A stretch of DNA of 64,000 nt from Methylobacter sp. (GCA_026399025.1 JAPLRU010000116.1:1-64000); one strand, 5' to 3'; shown: positions 11,432-22,823, counted from the first letter of the stretch. Numbers and translations: made by a program. Notes: a model not told the origin generated them from the letters alone.

Positions 11432-12352
11432 CTACAACATACCATGCCAAAACGGCAAGGTAATCAAACTGATTGCCGTCGTCACCGTTACCGTCATCGC
11501 ATACAGCGGACTGTCCAAGCGGTAGCGGTCGCAAAAAACGATGCCCAACACCATGCTCGGCATCGACAGATCAAGCACTGCCGCCGCCCGGTATGCTCCG
11601 GTTATCGGCAAGTATCCGACTAAAACCAGCGCAAACAACGGCATCAGCGCCATCTTAATCAGTATAACGGGGATAACGAACGGAATATTACGGACGGATA
11701 CCGCCTTCCAACTTAAAGCCAAACCCAGAGAAAACAGCATCAACGGCACGACTGCGGCGGATAATTTTTGCAATACGCCGAACAGCCAAGCCGGAGCGAT
11801 TACGCTGTTAATGTTCAGCATAACCGCAACAGCCGCCGCCCAAAACGGCGGCGCATTAAAGAACAGCCATAACGGTTTCGATTTTTCGGCGCTGTCTTCG
11901 CCGTAATGCCGCGCGACCATAACGCCGACGGTAAACAATAAGGGCGTGGCGGCAAACAAATCCATCTGTATAACCACCGACCTCGCCCAACTGCCGAAGG
12001 TTTGCTCCAGCACCGGCAAGCCCAGGTAGGTCACGTTAGGAAACGCCGCCGCCAGCAGCATCGCGCCCATGCGCCTATGCTCGAAGCTGAACACGACGCC
12101 AACCATCCACATACAGGCCAACGCCAAAACAATGCTACCCACACCCAACAAGGTATATTGAAATGAATGCAAACCTATATCCGCAGACCATAACACCTCC
12201 AAAACCATGGCCGGCAGTAATAAATAATAGACCACGGTGGTCAAAACCTGCCGGGTTTGCTCGGCTGACAAGCCCGCCGGTGTTGCCCAACGCCAGCCGA
12301 CGCCGCAGGCCATGATCAAGGTCATTTGTATCAATGTTGAGTTCATAAGCAA
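11432..12352 (-). CDS. AEC (auxin efflux carrier) family transporter
   Basis: About 306 aa hydrophobic permease with AEC-type pattern (FPNVTYLGLPVLEQTFG...). Confidence 0.85.
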   Translation of the reverse strand: MLMNSTLIQMTLIMACGVGWRWATPAGLSAEQTRQVLTTVVYYLLLPAMVLEVLWSADIGLHSFQYTLLGVGSIVLALACMWMVGVVFSFEHRRMGAMLLAAAFPNVTYLGLPVLEQTFGSWARSVVIQMDLFAATPLLFTVGVMVARHYGEDSAEKSKPLWLFFNAPPFWAAAVAVMLNINSVIAPAWLFGVLQKLSAAVVPLMLFSLGLALSWKAVSVRNIPFVIPVILIKMALMPLFALVLVGYLPITGAYRAAAVLDLSMPSMVLGIVFCDRYRLDSPLYAMTVTVTTAISLITLPFWHGML

Positions 12353-12440
12353 AGACTATTGTGGCAATAATGAATTTTAACATTCACCGTTAAAACAAGT
12401 TCCGGTAATATATGCCGATTTATTGTTCGAGGGCGTTTAA

Positions 12441-12824
12441 GTGCGTGTATTTTCAAGATATTGCCGACTCGGTGTTTTTTTATTAATAGTCAGTACTGTT
12501 GCCGTTGCGGAAACGGATGTCGTCTCGCCTAAAGAAGCGGCGGCCCTGCGGGTCAAAGACAATGCCGTTATTGTCGATGTGCGTGAAAATGACGACTGGA
12601 ATGAACACCGTATTCACGGCGCCGTTCATATTCCGCTATCCCAATTAAATGAGCGGCTAGCGGAGCTTGAACGTTATAAAAACCGCCCGGTTATCACCCA
12701 ATGCCAAGCGGGCCTACGCTCCGCACAAGCCCAGTTGATATTAAAGGCCGCTGGATTTCCCAAGGTTTACTTAATGAACGGCGGCATACAGGCGTGGCAT
12801 CAGCAAGGCCTGGTGACTGAATAA
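12441..12824 (+). CDS. Periplasmic rhodanese-like domain protein
   Basis: Signal peptide; IVDVRENDDWNEHRIHGAVHIPLSQL...ITQCQAGLRSAQAQLIL...MNGGIQAWHQQG. Confidence 0.9.
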   Translation: MRVFSRYCRLGVFLLIVSTVAVAETDVVSPKEAAALRVKDNAVIVDVRENDDWNEHRIHGAVHIPLSQLNERLAELERYKNRPVITQCQAGLRSAQAQLILKAAGFPKVYLMNGGIQAWHQQGLVTE

Positions 12825-12897
12825 GCTTTACGACAACGGCGGGCTTCGCAGCTCCGCCCTATCTACAGAATTTTTTACTTTTTATCTTGCGTCTACT

Positions 12898-13626
12898 ATG
12901 CCTCAATCATTTATCTCAAATAAACCCATCCCTGTCCGTGAACGCCTGATCATGGCGCTGGATGTTCCCAGCATTCCGGAGGCGCAGGCTTTGGTCGAAG
13001 AACTCGGCGATTCGGTGATCTTTTACAAAGTCGGCATGGAGCTGTTTATGTCGGGCGATTATTTCGGTTTTATTGAGTGGTTAAAACAGCGCGATAAAAA
13101 AGTCTTCGTCGACCTGAAGTTTTTCGATGTTCCCGCCACTGTAGGCCGGGCCATTAAAGCGTTGAGCGGCAAGGGCGTCGATCTTGCCACCATTCACGGC
13201 AACGATGCGATTATGGAAGCCGCCGCCAAGGAAAAAGGCGAGCTTAAAGTATTGGCTGTGACCGCGTTAACCAGTTTGGATCGCGGCGACCTTGACGACC
13301 TGGGCTTTGCCTGCGATGTCCGCGAGTTGGTTCTATCCCGCGCCAAACGCGCCTTGCAAATCGGCTGCGACGGCATTGTTTCATCGGGGCTTGAAGTTGC
13401 GATGCTGCGGGAAGAGCTGGACCATAAATTGTTGGTCATCACGCCCGGCATTCGGCCTGTCGATAACCGTGAAGAAGACGATCAAAAACGGGTGGTCAGT
13501 GTGGAAACGGCGTTCCAAAACGGCGCGGATTATATCGTTGTCGGCAGGCCGATACGCGACGCCGACAATCGCAAAGCCATGGCTGAAAAAATTCAGGGAC
13601 AGATTCTTGCACAGTTTCAAGAGTAG
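12898..13626 (+). CDS. pyrF: Orotidine-5'-phosphate decarboxylase
   Basis: LIMALDVPSIPEAQALV, VFVDLKFFDVPATVGRA, TPGIRP, GADYIVVGRPI. Confidence 0.95.
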   Translation: MPQSFISNKPIPVRERLIMALDVPSIPEAQALVEELGDSVIFYKVGMELFMSGDYFGFIEWLKQRDKKVFVDLKFFDVPATVGRAIKALSGKGVDLATIHGNDAIMEAAAKEKGELKVLAVTALTSLDRGDLDDLGFACDVRELVLSRAKRALQIGCDGIVSSGLEVAMLREELDHKLLVITPGIRPVDNREEDDQKRVVSVETAFQNGADYIVVGRPIRDADNRKAMAEKIQGQILAQFQE

Positions 13627-13654
13627 CTATTTCGTAAGCCAAAATACAAAAATG

Positions 13655-13676
13655 GAACGCGGGGGCCGCGTTTCAT
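13655..13676 (+). terminator. Short GC hairpin after pyrF (possible terminator)
   Basis: gaacgcgg-ggg-ccgcgtttc with a T-rich but imperfect tail. Confidence 0.35.
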
Positions 13677-13778
13677 TCTATATTAATGCCGGTGAATAGT
13701 TACGATGAATGACTAAGTCGCAGACGATCATTGTTTAGCTTTTGTCCTCCTCCTTTATCCCAATACTGCCCTGCGACT

Positions 13779-14507
13779 ATGGAATTCGATCTCGCTTTTA
13801 GCACCTCAACCCTGGTCGCCTTTACCATGGGACTGTTCAGCAGCATGCATTGCATCGGCATGTGCGGCTCCATTATCGGGACGCTAACCTTAAGCCTCAG
13901 CCCGGAAATACGGAACCAAAAAAACCGGCTCTTGCCTTTTGTGTTTAATTACAACATCGGCCGCATTACCAGCTATACCCTAGCAGGGGCCTTAGCGGGC
14001 ATTATTGAAGCGTTGATCACGATGCCGATGGGTGAAATCAGCGGACATAGACTGTTGCAATTGCTATCCGCAGCCATCATGGCCGGAGCCGGGCTCTATA
14101 TTGCCGGATGGTTTCCGCGCTTTGCCTACATTGAAAAGATCGGCCTGCGTTTCTGGAAAAAGATCGAGCCTTTCGGGCGCAAACTGATCCCGGTGAAAAA
14201 TCGCAGTCAAGCTTATCTTTTCGGCATGGTGTGGGGATGGCTGCCGTGCGGTTTGGTTTACTCGGCTCTAGCACTCGCCGCCACCGCAGGCAGTATCGGC
14301 CAAAGCGCGCTAACCATGCTGTTTTTCGGCTTGGGAACTTTACCGGCGGTCATGGGTGTCGGTATAATGACCGGCATACTAACAAGACTGTCCAGAATGC
14401 AGCGTTTCAAACAGGCGATCGGCCTGTTTATGATTGCCCTTGCTTTGCTGGCTGCCCTGCCCTGGCTAAACCCCATGGCGATTACCACTCACTCGGCACT
14501 ACATTAA
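13779..14507 (+). CDS. Sulfite exporter TauE/SafE (UreH-like) family membrane protein
   Basis: GLFSSMHCIGMCGSIIGTL, FNYNIGRITSYTLAGALAG, GWLPCGLVYSALALAA. Confidence 0.88.
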   Translation: MEFDLAFSTSTLVAFTMGLFSSMHCIGMCGSIIGTLTLSLSPEIRNQKNRLLPFVFNYNIGRITSYTLAGALAGIIEALITMPMGEISGHRLLQLLSAAIMAGAGLYIAGWFPRFAYIEKIGLRFWKKIEPFGRKLIPVKNRSQAYLFGMVWGWLPCGLVYSALALAATAGSIGQSALTMLFFGLGTLPAVMGVGIMTGILTRLSRMQRFKQAIGLFMIALALLAALPWLNPMAITTHSALH

Positions 14508-14516
14508 GAGGTCTTC

Positions 14517-15476
14517 ATGGATCAATTCAACACGATTATCGGTCAATCTCCTGCATTGGATTCCCTCATTCGGAGCGCCAGAATCGTTGCCGCTACCGAT
14601 GTCACGGTGTTGCTTAAGGGCGAAACCGGCACCGGCAAAGAAGTACTCGCCACCGCCATTCAACAAACCAGTACTCGCGCCAACAAGGCTTTTATCACTT
14701 TAAATTGCGCCGCCTTACCTGAAAGCTTGATCGAATCGGAATTATTCGGCCATAAAAAAGGCTCATTCACCGGTGCGACTGCCGATAAGCAAGGCCTTTT
14801 CCAAGCCGCTAACGGAGGTACTTTATTTCTCGATGAAATCAATTCCTTACCATTGTCGATTCAGGCGAAATTATTACGCTTTCTGGAATGCGGAGAATGC
14901 CTTGCCGTCGGCGAAATCAAGCCTTACAAAGTCGATGTCCGCATTATTTCCGCCACCAACACCGATTTAAGCAAACAAATCGAATCCGGCGAGTTCAGGT
15001 CGGATTTGTATTTTCGTTTGAATGTCGTGCCATTGGAACTACCGCCGCTGGCGCAACGCAGTGAAGATATTGAGCCTTTGATCAAACACTTTCTGGCCTT
15101 GTTCGAACGCGCGCATACACTGACCGCCCCCAAATTCAGCAAGTCCGCGTTAAAAACGCTGAAAGCTTATCGCTGGCCGGGCAATATTCGCGAATTACGC
15201 AATTTATGCGAAAGACTCAGTATTTTATTGGCAGGAAGAACTATCGAACCGGAAAATCTTCCGTCTGAATTTACCAGCCGCTATATCGGCAATACGCCTA
15301 CAGCAACGGATTTCACCTTACCGGAGGCGGGCCTACAATTGGATACCTTAGAGGCGGATTTAATCCATCAAGCCCTGAACCGTACCAAAGGCAATCGCAG
15401 CAAATCGGCCAAGCTGTTAGGCATATCCCGCGATACTTTGCTTTACCGCATGCAAAAACACGGCTTTGCCGGCTAA
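14517..15476 (+). CDS. Sigma-54-interacting transcriptional regulator (AAA + Fis HTH, no receiver)
   Basis: GETGTGKEVLA, ELFGHKKGSFTGAT, GGTLFLDEI, C-terminal Fis HTH (RSKSAKLLGISRDTLLYRM). Confidence 0.93.
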   Translation: MDQFNTIIGQSPALDSLIRSARIVAATDVTVLLKGETGTGKEVLATAIQQTSTRANKAFITLNCAALPESLIESELFGHKKGSFTGATADKQGLFQAANGGTLFLDEINSLPLSIQAKLLRFLECGECLAVGEIKPYKVDVRIISATNTDLSKQIESGEFRSDLYFRLNVVPLELPPLAQRSEDIEPLIKHFLALFERAHTLTAPKFSKSALKTLKAYRWPGNIRELRNLCERLSILLAGRTIEPENLPSEFTSRYIGNTPTATDFTLPEAGLQLDTLEADLIHQALNRTKGNRSKSAKLLGISRDTLLYRMQKHGFAG

Positions 15477-15479
15477 AAT

Positions 15480-16214
15480 TTAACGCCTTCTTACCCACTG
15501 AGCGGTAACGTTATCACTTTTTCCGTGAGCGCGAAATACCGCTAACCGCGCCAGCTTGGCCAGCTCGTCCTTACCGCTGGCGGGCTCAGCCAATTGCAAT
15601 AGCTCCGCCGGTTTGACATATTCCCAAAAACCGTCGCTGCACAGTATAAAGGTCTCGCCTTTTTGCATCGCCGGATACCACCCAATCTCCACCTCATGCG
15701 TATTCGAAATAGTGATACTGCGGGTTAACTGGTTTTGTCCGGGATGCAGCGCCATCTCCTGCTCGGTGATTTTGCCTTCATTCAATAACTGTTGCGGAAG
15801 CGAGTGATCCTGAGTCCGCCACAAAATGTGCTGCGGATTCATCCTATAGACTCGCGAATCGCCGCAATGCGCGGTTAATGCCTGTTGCTCGTCCAAGTAA
15901 AGAACAGCACAGGTGGTATGGGCGTTATTAGCCGATGGATCGAACGCAAACAGCCTTGCCATTTCGTTGATCGCCGACGCAATCCAGGCCGAAAGAACGC
16001 CGACGGGATTTTGCGTCATCTGCTTACTATAAGTATCGGCGCTTTTTAACAAGCCCTGGCAAAAAAAACGGGAGGCTTTTTCTCCGGCATGATGACCGCC
16101 CAAGCCATCGGCAACGACAAACAACGCATAATCGTCATTAACGACATTCGCCATGAAGTCTTGGTTAATCTCTCGATCACCTGCCGAAGTTAATTGATAA
16201 AACGCCAGTTCCAC
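15480..16214 (-). CDS. PP2C-family Ser/Thr protein phosphatase
   Basis: NDDYALFVVADGLGGHHAGEKAS, CGDSRVYR, QDHSLPQ, LCSDGFWEYV. Confidence 0.92.
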   Translation of the reverse strand: MELAFYQLTSAGDREINQDFMANVVNDDYALFVVADGLGGHHAGEKASRFFCQGLLKSADTYSKQMTQNPVGVLSAWIASAINEMARLFAFDPSANNAHTTCAVLYLDEQQALTAHCGDSRVYRMNPQHILWRTQDHSLPQQLLNEGKITEQEMALHPGQNQLTRSITISNTHEVEIGWYPAMQKGETFILCSDGFWEYVKPAELLQLAEPASGKDELAKLARLAVFRAHGKSDNVTAQWVRRR

Positions 16215-16229
16215 TTGTTTTGCCTTAAA

Positions 16230-16979
16230 TCAAATGCTCTGTTGCAATCTGGCGGCGCGCATAATCCGCTTTAAATCCCGGACCGATTGCGCCAAGCCCG
16301 AAAAAACCGCCTGCGCGATAATCGAATGACCGATGTTCAGCTCCACGATCTCCGCTATCGCGCAGATAGCTTCAACATTATAAAAATTCAAACCATGCCC
16401 GGCATTAACTTGCAGTCCGGCACTGTGTGCGTAAAAGGCGGCTTTTCGGATGCGTTCCAGCTCCTCCGCTTGTTGCAGCGGCGTATTCGCTTCGGCGTAG
16501 CAGCCGGTGTGTAATTCGACCACCGGCGCACCGGCTTTGACCGCCGCATCGATCTGACTTTCATCGGGATCGATAAACAGCGACACCACAACGCCCGCGC
16601 TCGCCAATTGCTCGCAAGCCCATTGCAAACGAGACAGGTTGCCCGCGACATCCAGTCCGCCTTCGGTCGTCAATTCTTCGCGTTTTTCCGGCACCAGGCA
16701 GCAAGCAAAAGGCTGTACTTTGGTAGCGATGGCAAGCATCTCATCGGTGACCGCCATTTCCATATTCAGCCGGGTGTGCAGCATGTCTTTTAACAAATAG
16801 ATGTCTCTGTCCTGAATATGCCGACGATCTTCCCGTAAGTGCGCGGTGATGCCGTCGGCGCCGGCTTGCTCTGCAACTAATGCGGCCTGAATCGGCTCCG
16901 GGTAAAGCGTGCCCCTGGCCTGTCTTAAGGTGGCGACGTGATCGATATTCACGCCTAATAGGATCGGTGTTTTAGTCAT
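16230..16979 (-). CDS. pdxJ: Pyridoxine 5'-phosphate synthase
   Basis: [50 protein letters not shown]. Confidence 0.97.
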   Translation of the reverse strand: MTKTPILLGVNIDHVATLRQARGTLYPEPIQAALVAEQAGADGITAHLREDRRHIQDRDIYLLKDMLHTRLNMEMAVTDEMLAIATKVQPFACCLVPEKREELTTEGGLDVAGNLSRLQWACEQLASAGVVVSLFIDPDESQIDAAVKAGAPVVELHTGCYAEANTPLQQAEELERIRKAAFYAHSAGLQVNAGHGLNFYNVEAICAIAEIVELNIGHSIIAQAVFSGLAQSVRDLKRIMRAARLQQSI

Positions 16980-17121
16980 TATTTAGTGTGTTTGATGATT
17001 TCATTAAGAGACATTATTTATATAATCGCCGAAGCAAGTAACGCGAGATCATTCCCAAGTTGGAGCGCCACTGCCCGCTTCCGCAACGCTCGGCACCTGC
17101 TCTATGCATCCGTTTATCCGC

Positions 17122-17871
17122 CTAATCCGTGCCTTTTTCAAGCCGTTGCGCGGTCGCGAAGACCTTACTGATAACAGCCCGGCTTTTAAGCTGTCTGCCC
17201 TGTAAATAAACGTCGATAACCGACCTCATCAGCATTTTAGCTTCGCTTAATACCTGCGGATCGGTCAGCTCCCCGGCATTAAGCGCCAGTAAAGTCTTGC
17301 CTGCAAACGCTCCGTTTATGCTTTCAATCGCTCCATGGCCTACTTGAAAATCGTACTTTGCTGACGGTTTAATGGCCTTACCGGTCTCATCCAGCGCCAA
17401 CGACAAGCCATAACCCACGTCTTCCATCAGGTTCAGCTCAAATCGGCGCAATGCCGCTTCCCTGCCGGCGCTGTCAGCTAAAGCGAATAAACACTCGCGG
17501 TAATGATCGAACAGTTCGGGGTGAGGATCGTATTTATGTAAAAAGCAAGTCACCAACTCATTGATATAAAAACCGCAGTAAAGCGCCAGTCCTTGTAGCT
17601 CGCTATACGCTCGAATTTTTTCGCCGGAACCGACGCGGCGCTCGACAGCGCTCAGCGTTTTTAATTCCGCCTTGCCGACATAGGACATGCTTAACGGGAT
17701 AAACGGTTGCAGTAGTCCGGCGGTTTTGGATTTGATTTTTCTGACGCCTTTAGCCAACACGGAAACCCGGCCGAAGTCACGGGTTAGCGCATCGATAATC
17801 AAGCTGGTTTCCCGGTATTTGCGCTGTTGCAGGATAAAAGCGGGTTGCAAATAAACGACGGATTCAGTCAT
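17122..17871 (-). CDS. recO: DNA repair protein RecO
   Basis: PAFILQQRKYRETSLIIDALTRDFGRVSVLAKGVRK; recO-era-rnc-lepB-lepA synteny. Confidence 0.93.
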   Translation of the reverse strand: MTESVVYLQPAFILQQRKYRETSLIIDALTRDFGRVSVLAKGVRKIKSKTAGLLQPFIPLSMSYVGKAELKTLSAVERRVGSGEKIRAYSELQGLALYCGFYINELVTCFLHKYDPHPELFDHYRECLFALADSAGREAALRRFELNLMEDVGYGLSLALDETGKAIKPSAKYDFQVGHGAIESINGAFAGKTLLALNAGELTDPQVLSEAKMLMRSVIDVYLQGRQLKSRAVISKVFATAQRLEKGTD

Positions 17872-18745
17872 TAAAGCCCAGGCTTTGTAAGGCGCGCTCG
17901 CTATCCGACCAGCCTTTTTTGACTTTAACCCAAAGCTGCAAATAAACTTTCCGCCCGATCAGCTTTTCTATGTCCAGCCGGGCATCGGTTCCGACTTTTT
18001 TCAGCATGTCGCCGTCCTTGCCGATCACAATGTTTTTTTGAGTCAAACGCTCGACCCAGATAACCGCATAGATTTTAGTGATATAGGGCTTTTCCTCGTA
18101 GCGTTCAATCTCAACCGTCAGCTCATAGGGCAATTCGTCGCCCAAGCGCCGGGTCAATTTTTCCCGGACTATTTCGGCGGCCAAAAATCGCTCGGAGCGG
18201 TCGGTCACTTGATCTTCGGGATAAATCAAATCCCGCTCAGGCAACAACTCCATAATCAAGCTTTCCAACTGATCGAGATTGGTCATCTTTAACGCCGAAA
18301 TAGGCACCAAATGCTTGAACGGGAATCGATGTTGGGCTTCGTTAAAGAAGGTTAAAATGGCTTCTTTATCGGCCACCTTATCGACCTTGTTCACGGCGAG
18401 AATCACCGGCAATCCGGCCTGTTCCAGTTTCTTGAAAATAGCTTCGTCATACTCATGCCAGGATAAACCGTCGATCAGCCAGACGATCACATCGACGCCC
18501 AGCAAAGTGGTGTCGGCGGTCCGGTTTAAATAGCGGTTCAAGGCCCGCTTCTCGCTGTTGTGCATACCCGGCGTGTCCATGTACACGGCCTGCCCCGCGT
18601 CAGTGGTATTAATGCCGAGAATGCGATGCCGGGTTGTTTGCGGCTTGCGTGAGGTGATGCTGATTTTTTGCTTCAACAGATGATTCATCAACGTGGATTT
18701 GCCAACGTTGGGACGCCCGATCAGAGCGACGAAACCACAATTCAT
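17864..18745 (-). CDS. era: GTPase Era
   Basis: GFVALIGRPNVGKSTLMNHLLKQKISITSRKPQTTRHRILGI; KH-domain C-terminus. Confidence 0.97.
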   Translation of the reverse strand: MNCGFVALIGRPNVGKSTLMNHLLKQKISITSRKPQTTRHRILGINTTDAGQAVYMDTPGMHNSEKRALNRYLNRTADTTLLGVDVIVWLIDGLSWHEYDEAIFKKLEQAGLPVILAVNKVDKVADKEAILTFFNEAQHRFPFKHLVPISALKMTNLDQLESLIMELLPERDLIYPEDQVTDRSERFLAAEIVREKLTRRLGDELPYELTVEIERYEEKPYITKIYAVIWVERLTQKNIVIGKDGDMLKKVGTDARLDIEKLIGRKVYLQLWVKVKKGWSDSERALQSLGFND

Positions 18746-19425
18746 TTAGTGTCCTTATTTAATAATTCGAGCATAAGCTCCGCCGCCGACTGCTCGGCTT
18801 TTTTTCTGGAATTTCCGCTGCCGATACAGAACTCCGCTGTTAACGACGTGGTGCATTTAACTTTGAACGTTTGTTCATGCGCCAGCCCGGACATAGTCAT
18901 TAAGGTGTAATCCGGCAAGTCCATTTTCTTGGACTGCATTAACTCCTGTAATTGGGTTTTAGGGTCTTTCTGCCAATTATCCAGCGACAAATTTTTCAGC
19001 TTTTCCGCAAATAACAGCAAGATCCATTGTTGACACGCTTTCATGCCTTGGTCGTTATACAAGGCGCCGATAATCGCTTCCAAGGCATCGGATAAAATGG
19101 AATCGCGGCGATAACCGCCGCTTTTCAATTCCCCCGAACCCAGCAGCAAATAATCGCCCAACTGATGTTTTCTAGCCAGTTCCGCCAGCGAACTCTGATT
19201 GACCAGGCTTGCTCTTAACCGGCTTAACACGCCTTCACTGGCCGTGGGAAACAGCTCATATAACTTTTGGGCAATCACAAAACCCAAGATCGAATCGCCT
19301 AAAAATTCCAAGCGTTCATTATTATTCGAACTGGCGCTTCGGTGCGTTAAAGCGGCGGTAAAAAGCTGGGGATTATTAAACGTCAAGCCCAGCTTTTTAG
19401 ACAATTCCTCGGTTTTTCTGATCAC
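18742..19425 (-). CDS. rnc: Ribonuclease III
   Basis: ALTHRSASSNNNERLEFLGDSILGFVIA; dsRBD C-terminus; overlaps era. Confidence 0.97.
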   Translation of the reverse strand: MIRKTEELSKKLGLTFNNPQLFTAALTHRSASSNNNERLEFLGDSILGFVIAQKLYELFPTASEGVLSRLRASLVNQSSLAELARKHQLGDYLLLGSGELKSGGYRRDSILSDALEAIIGALYNDQGMKACQQWILLLFAEKLKNLSLDNWQKDPKTQLQELMQSKKMDLPDYTLMTMSGLAHEQTFKVKCTTSLTAEFCIGSGNSRKKAEQSAAELMLELLNKDTK

Positions 19426-19799
19426 TCCTGACCGACCTCGAAAGAGTCATGAAACTCGGCTAATAGGCTCAAATTAGCCACCAATTTCACTACCGTCTCA
19501 TATTCAATGTCCACTTTCAAATAATCGCCATGTTTAATGACTTTAATTTCATCCTTGGTAACATCATAGACATAATTAATATTAAAGCGCTTGGTCAGGC
19601 TCTCCCTGATTTCAGGCTCGCTAAGCGTTTGAATATCCGGCATTTCTTTTAAAGCGGCCAGAGCGCTTTGTACCTTGCCGTGGTCCAGGTAAATCGGCAC
19701 GATTTTAAGCGTCAATAACACAAAAAAGCCGATAAGTCCCAGAACAAAAACAAGCGAAATCAAGGTTAAACCTTGTTGACGTTGAGCTGATAAATTCAT
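19422..19799 (-). CDS. DUF4845-type membrane protein between lepB and rnc
   Basis: QRQQGLTLISLVFVLGLIGFFVLLTLKIVPIYLDHGKV; conserved position between lepB and rnc. Confidence 0.85.
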   Translation of the reverse strand: MNLSAQRQQGLTLISLVFVLGLIGFFVLLTLKIVPIYLDHGKVQSALAALKEMPDIQTLSEPEIRESLTKRFNINYVYDVTKDEIKVIKHGDYLKVDIEYETVVKLVANLSLLAEFHDSFEVGQE

Positions 19800-19880
19800 T
19801 TTTTTCTCCGGATAATGTAGTGGAAGCCTACTGCGTTTTCACCGTGGATCGATATGAAAACGCGGTAAGTATAGTGCAGC

Positions 19881-20657
19881 TTATTTCAACACCGTGCCGA
19901 TACGTTCAAGGCCTACGCCTTTATGTTGCCAATCCCAGCTCATCCAGATAAAAAAAGCTTGTCCAACCAAATTTTCTTCAGGAACCGTGCCCCAGTAACG
20001 GCTGTCGTTGCTGTTATCGCGGTTATCGCCCATCACAAAATAGTTTCCCGGCGGCACCACATAAACGCCTTCCGCCGAAAGCGAGCCGTTTCGGATCAGA
20101 ATGCTGTGTTCAACGCCGGTTAAATCCTCCAGCAGGTGTTCATTGCCGGTCATATCTTCACCTTGACCTACGCCTTGATAACGTCCCAAAGACACTTGAT
20201 TGACGGCTACGCCGTTGATGTGCAGCTTCTTATCGTAATAAGCGACCCGGTCGCCCGGCAAGCCGATTACGCGCTTGATGTAATCGACGCTGGGATCTTT
20301 AGGGTAACGGAACACCACAATATCGCCGCGCTTGGGTTCGTTCAGCTCAATGATTTTTTTATTGATAACCGGCAATCGGATGCCGTAAGTGAATTTATTC
20401 ACTAAAATAAAATCGCCTATCAGTAAAGTCGGCATCATCGAGGCTGATGGGATGCGAAAGGGCTCGGCGATGAATGAACGCAGCACTAACACAATCAACA
20501 CAACCGGAAAAAAAGAACGCGCATACTCCACCAATACAGGTTCGTTTTCTTCATCGAAAACCTCCCCTCGGGATTTAAGTAGCAGTAAATACCCGCCCCA
20601 AACCACGCCGGTAACCAGCGTCGCGGCGGCAAGAAAAAAGGAAAAATCGTAGTCCAT
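19881..20657 (-). CDS. lepB: Signal peptidase I
   Basis: FRIPSASMMPTLLIGDFILVNKF, RGDIVVFRYPKDPSVDYIKRVIGLPGD, GDNRDNSNDSRYWG. Confidence 0.97.
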   Translation of the reverse strand: MDYDFSFFLAAATLVTGVVWGGYLLLLKSRGEVFDEENEPVLVEYARSFFPVVLIVLVLRSFIAEPFRIPSASMMPTLLIGDFILVNKFTYGIRLPVINKKIIELNEPKRGDIVVFRYPKDPSVDYIKRVIGLPGDRVAYYDKKLHINGVAVNQVSLGRYQGVGQGEDMTGNEHLLEDLTGVEHSILIRNGSLSAEGVYVVPPGNYFVMGDNRDNSNDSRYWGTVPEENLVGQAFFIWMSWDWQHKGVGLERIGTVLK

Positions 20658-20683
20658 GGTTATCTATTTCAGGTGAAAGTTTA

Positions 20684-20741
20684 AGGCTAAAGACGAAGGA
20701 CGAAAGGCATTTTTTGCCTTGCGTCTTTCGTCTTTCGTCTG
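20684..20741. repeat. Palindromic 'GACGAAGGACGAAAGGC' repeat (terminator-like), copy 1
   Basis: gctaaagacgaaggacgaaaggcattttttgccttgcgtctttcgtctttcgtc; similar palindrome at 46315-46385. Confidence 0.65.
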
Positions 20742-20744
20742 ATT

Positions 20745-22544
20745 TTATTCTTTATTAAGCTGCAAAACCGCCAAAAACGCCTCTTGAGGAATCTCAATAT
20801 TGCCGACCTGCTTCATCCGTTTTTTACCGGCTTTTTGCTTTTCCAGTAACTTTTTCTTACGGCTGATATCGCCGCCGTAGCATTTGGCAATTACGTTTTT
20901 GCGCATTGCTTTAACGGTGGAACGGGCGATAACCTTGGAGCCGATGGCCGCCTGTATCGCAACCTCATACATTTGCCGCGGTATCAGGTCTTTCATCTTT
21001 TCAACCAGATCGCGTCCCCGGTTGTTACTTAAATCGCGATGCACGATGATGGACAGCGCGTCCACTTTTTCAGCGTTAATCAACACATCCAGCTTGACCA
21101 ATTCGGCCGGTTGGAAGCGCAAGAATTCGTAGTCGAACGAGGCAAAACCGCGGCTCACCGATTTTAAACGATCGAAGAAATCCAGCACCACTTCGCTGAG
21201 CGGCATTTCATAATGCAGAGATACCTGTCTGCCGACATACTGCATGTCTTTTTGCACACCGCGTTTTTCAATGCACAGCGTGATTACGCCGCCCAAATAG
21301 GTTTCAGGAACCAGAATATTAGCCCGGATAATCGGCTCCCTGATTTCCTTGATAGTACCCGTATCCGGCAATTTGGCCGGATTGTCGATCATCAAAACCT
21401 GATCGTTATGGGTGATGACTTCGTAGATAACGGTAGGTGCCGTGGTGATCAAATCAACATCGTATTCCCTCTCCAAGCGCTCCTGCACAATCTCCATGTG
21501 CAACATGCCGAGAAAACCGCAACGGAAACCGAAGCCTAAAGCCTGCGAGGTTTCCGGCTCAAAATACAAGGAAGCGTCGTTAAGATTCAATTTTTTCAAC
21601 GCCTCGCGCAGATCCTCATAATGATCCGAACTGACCGGATACAATCCGGCGAAAACGCGCGGCTGAACTTTTTGGAAACCGGACAGTTGTTCGGCGGCCG
21701 GTTTATCGGTCCAGGTTATGGTATCACCGACCGGCGCGCCGAAAATGTCTTTAATGCCGGCCACGACATAACCGACTTCGCCGGTATTCAAAAGGTCTTT
21801 TTCCAGCCGTTTCGGCGTAAAAACACCGACTTTCTCGGCGATGAACGACTTGCCGGTGGACATGATGGTAATCTTTTGTTTTCTGCGGATGCTGCCATGC
21901 ATGACCCTGACCAGCGAGACCACGCCCAGATAGCTGTCGAACCAGGAATCGATAATCAAGGCTTGTAACGGGCCGTCTATATCGCCTTTCGGCGGCGGGA
22001 TCTTCAGTACCAGTTGCTCCAGTACATCCTCAACGCCCAGACCGGTTTTAGCGCTGATCATCAGCGCCTCATCGGCCGGAATGCCGATCACCTCTTCAAT
22101 CTCGGTCTGTACCCGCTCGGGCTCGGCCGAAGGCAAATCGATTTTGTTCAGCACCGGCACCACTTCCAGGCCTTGCTCTATCGCGGTATAGCAGTTAGCA
22201 ACGCTTTGCGCCTCAACGCCCTGCGCCGCATCGACGACCAGCAGCGCGCCTTCGCAGGCGGCTAAAGAGCGGGAAACCTCATAAGAAAAATCGACATGAC
22301 CGGGGGTGTCGATGAAGTTAAGCTGATAGATTTCGCCGTCTTTCGCCTTAAAGTCCAGCGTGACGCTTTGCGCCTTGATGGTGATGCCGCGCTCTTTCTC
22401 AATATCCATTGAGTCGAGCACTTGCGCGGACATTTCCCTAGCGCTTAAGCCGCCGCAAATTTGAATAAAACGATCCGCCAACGTCGATTTACCATGATCG
22501 ATATGGGCGATAATGGAAAAATTTCTTATATGTTTTAAATCCAC
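20745..22544 (-). CDS. lepA: Elongation factor 4
   Basis: [25 protein letters not shown]-4-specific [25 protein letters not shown]. Confidence 0.98.
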   Translation of the reverse strand: MDLKHIRNFSIIAHIDHGKSTLADRFIQICGGLSAREMSAQVLDSMDIEKERGITIKAQSVTLDFKAKDGEIYQLNFIDTPGHVDFSYEVSRSLAACEGALLVVDAAQGVEAQSVANCYTAIEQGLEVVPVLNKIDLPSAEPERVQTEIEEVIGIPADEALMISAKTGLGVEDVLEQLVLKIPPPKGDIDGPLQALIIDSWFDSYLGVVSLVRVMHGSIRRKQKITIMSTGKSFIAEKVGVFTPKRLEKDLLNTGEVGYVVAGIKDIFGAPVGDTITWTDKPAAEQLSGFQKVQPRVFAGLYPVSSDHYEDLREALKKLNLNDASLYFEPETSQALGFGFRCGFLGMLHMEIVQERLEREYDVDLITTAPTVIYEVITHNDQVLMIDNPAKLPDTGTIKEIREPIIRANILVPETYLGGVITLCIEKRGVQKDMQYVGRQVSLHYEMPLSEVVLDFFDRLKSVSRGFASFDYEFLRFQPAELVKLDVLINAEKVDALSIIVHRDLSNNRGRDLVEKMKDLIPRQMYEVAIQAAIGSKVIARSTVKAMRKNVIAKCYGGDISRKKKLLEKQKAGKKRMKQVGNIEIPQEAFLAVLQLNKE

Positions 22545-22823
22545 TTGTATTTCAACTTGTTATGATAGGGTTAAGCAGTATGCCGGATATTGCCAAGACT
22601 TCATCGTATTCGCACACCTGTGTTAGCGGGGCATTGTAACAGATTTAGACCCGCTCAAAGCCTACTTTCCCGTTAAAACCAAGACTCAGTAGCTAGAGAA
22701 TTGTCATTACGAAGACACTGGAACGCACCTGTTTTCGCCATCTGCGTTCCATTTTGGCCTGAATTTATCGTGCATTTTATCGATCGCGAGTTACCTCCGT
22801 TGAGGCGTATCAAGGATCGTTAA

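Noticed and set aside
11399-11906. Plus-strand ORFs overlapping 11432-12352
   Set aside because: Antisense to a well-supported AEC transporter; no family resemblance.
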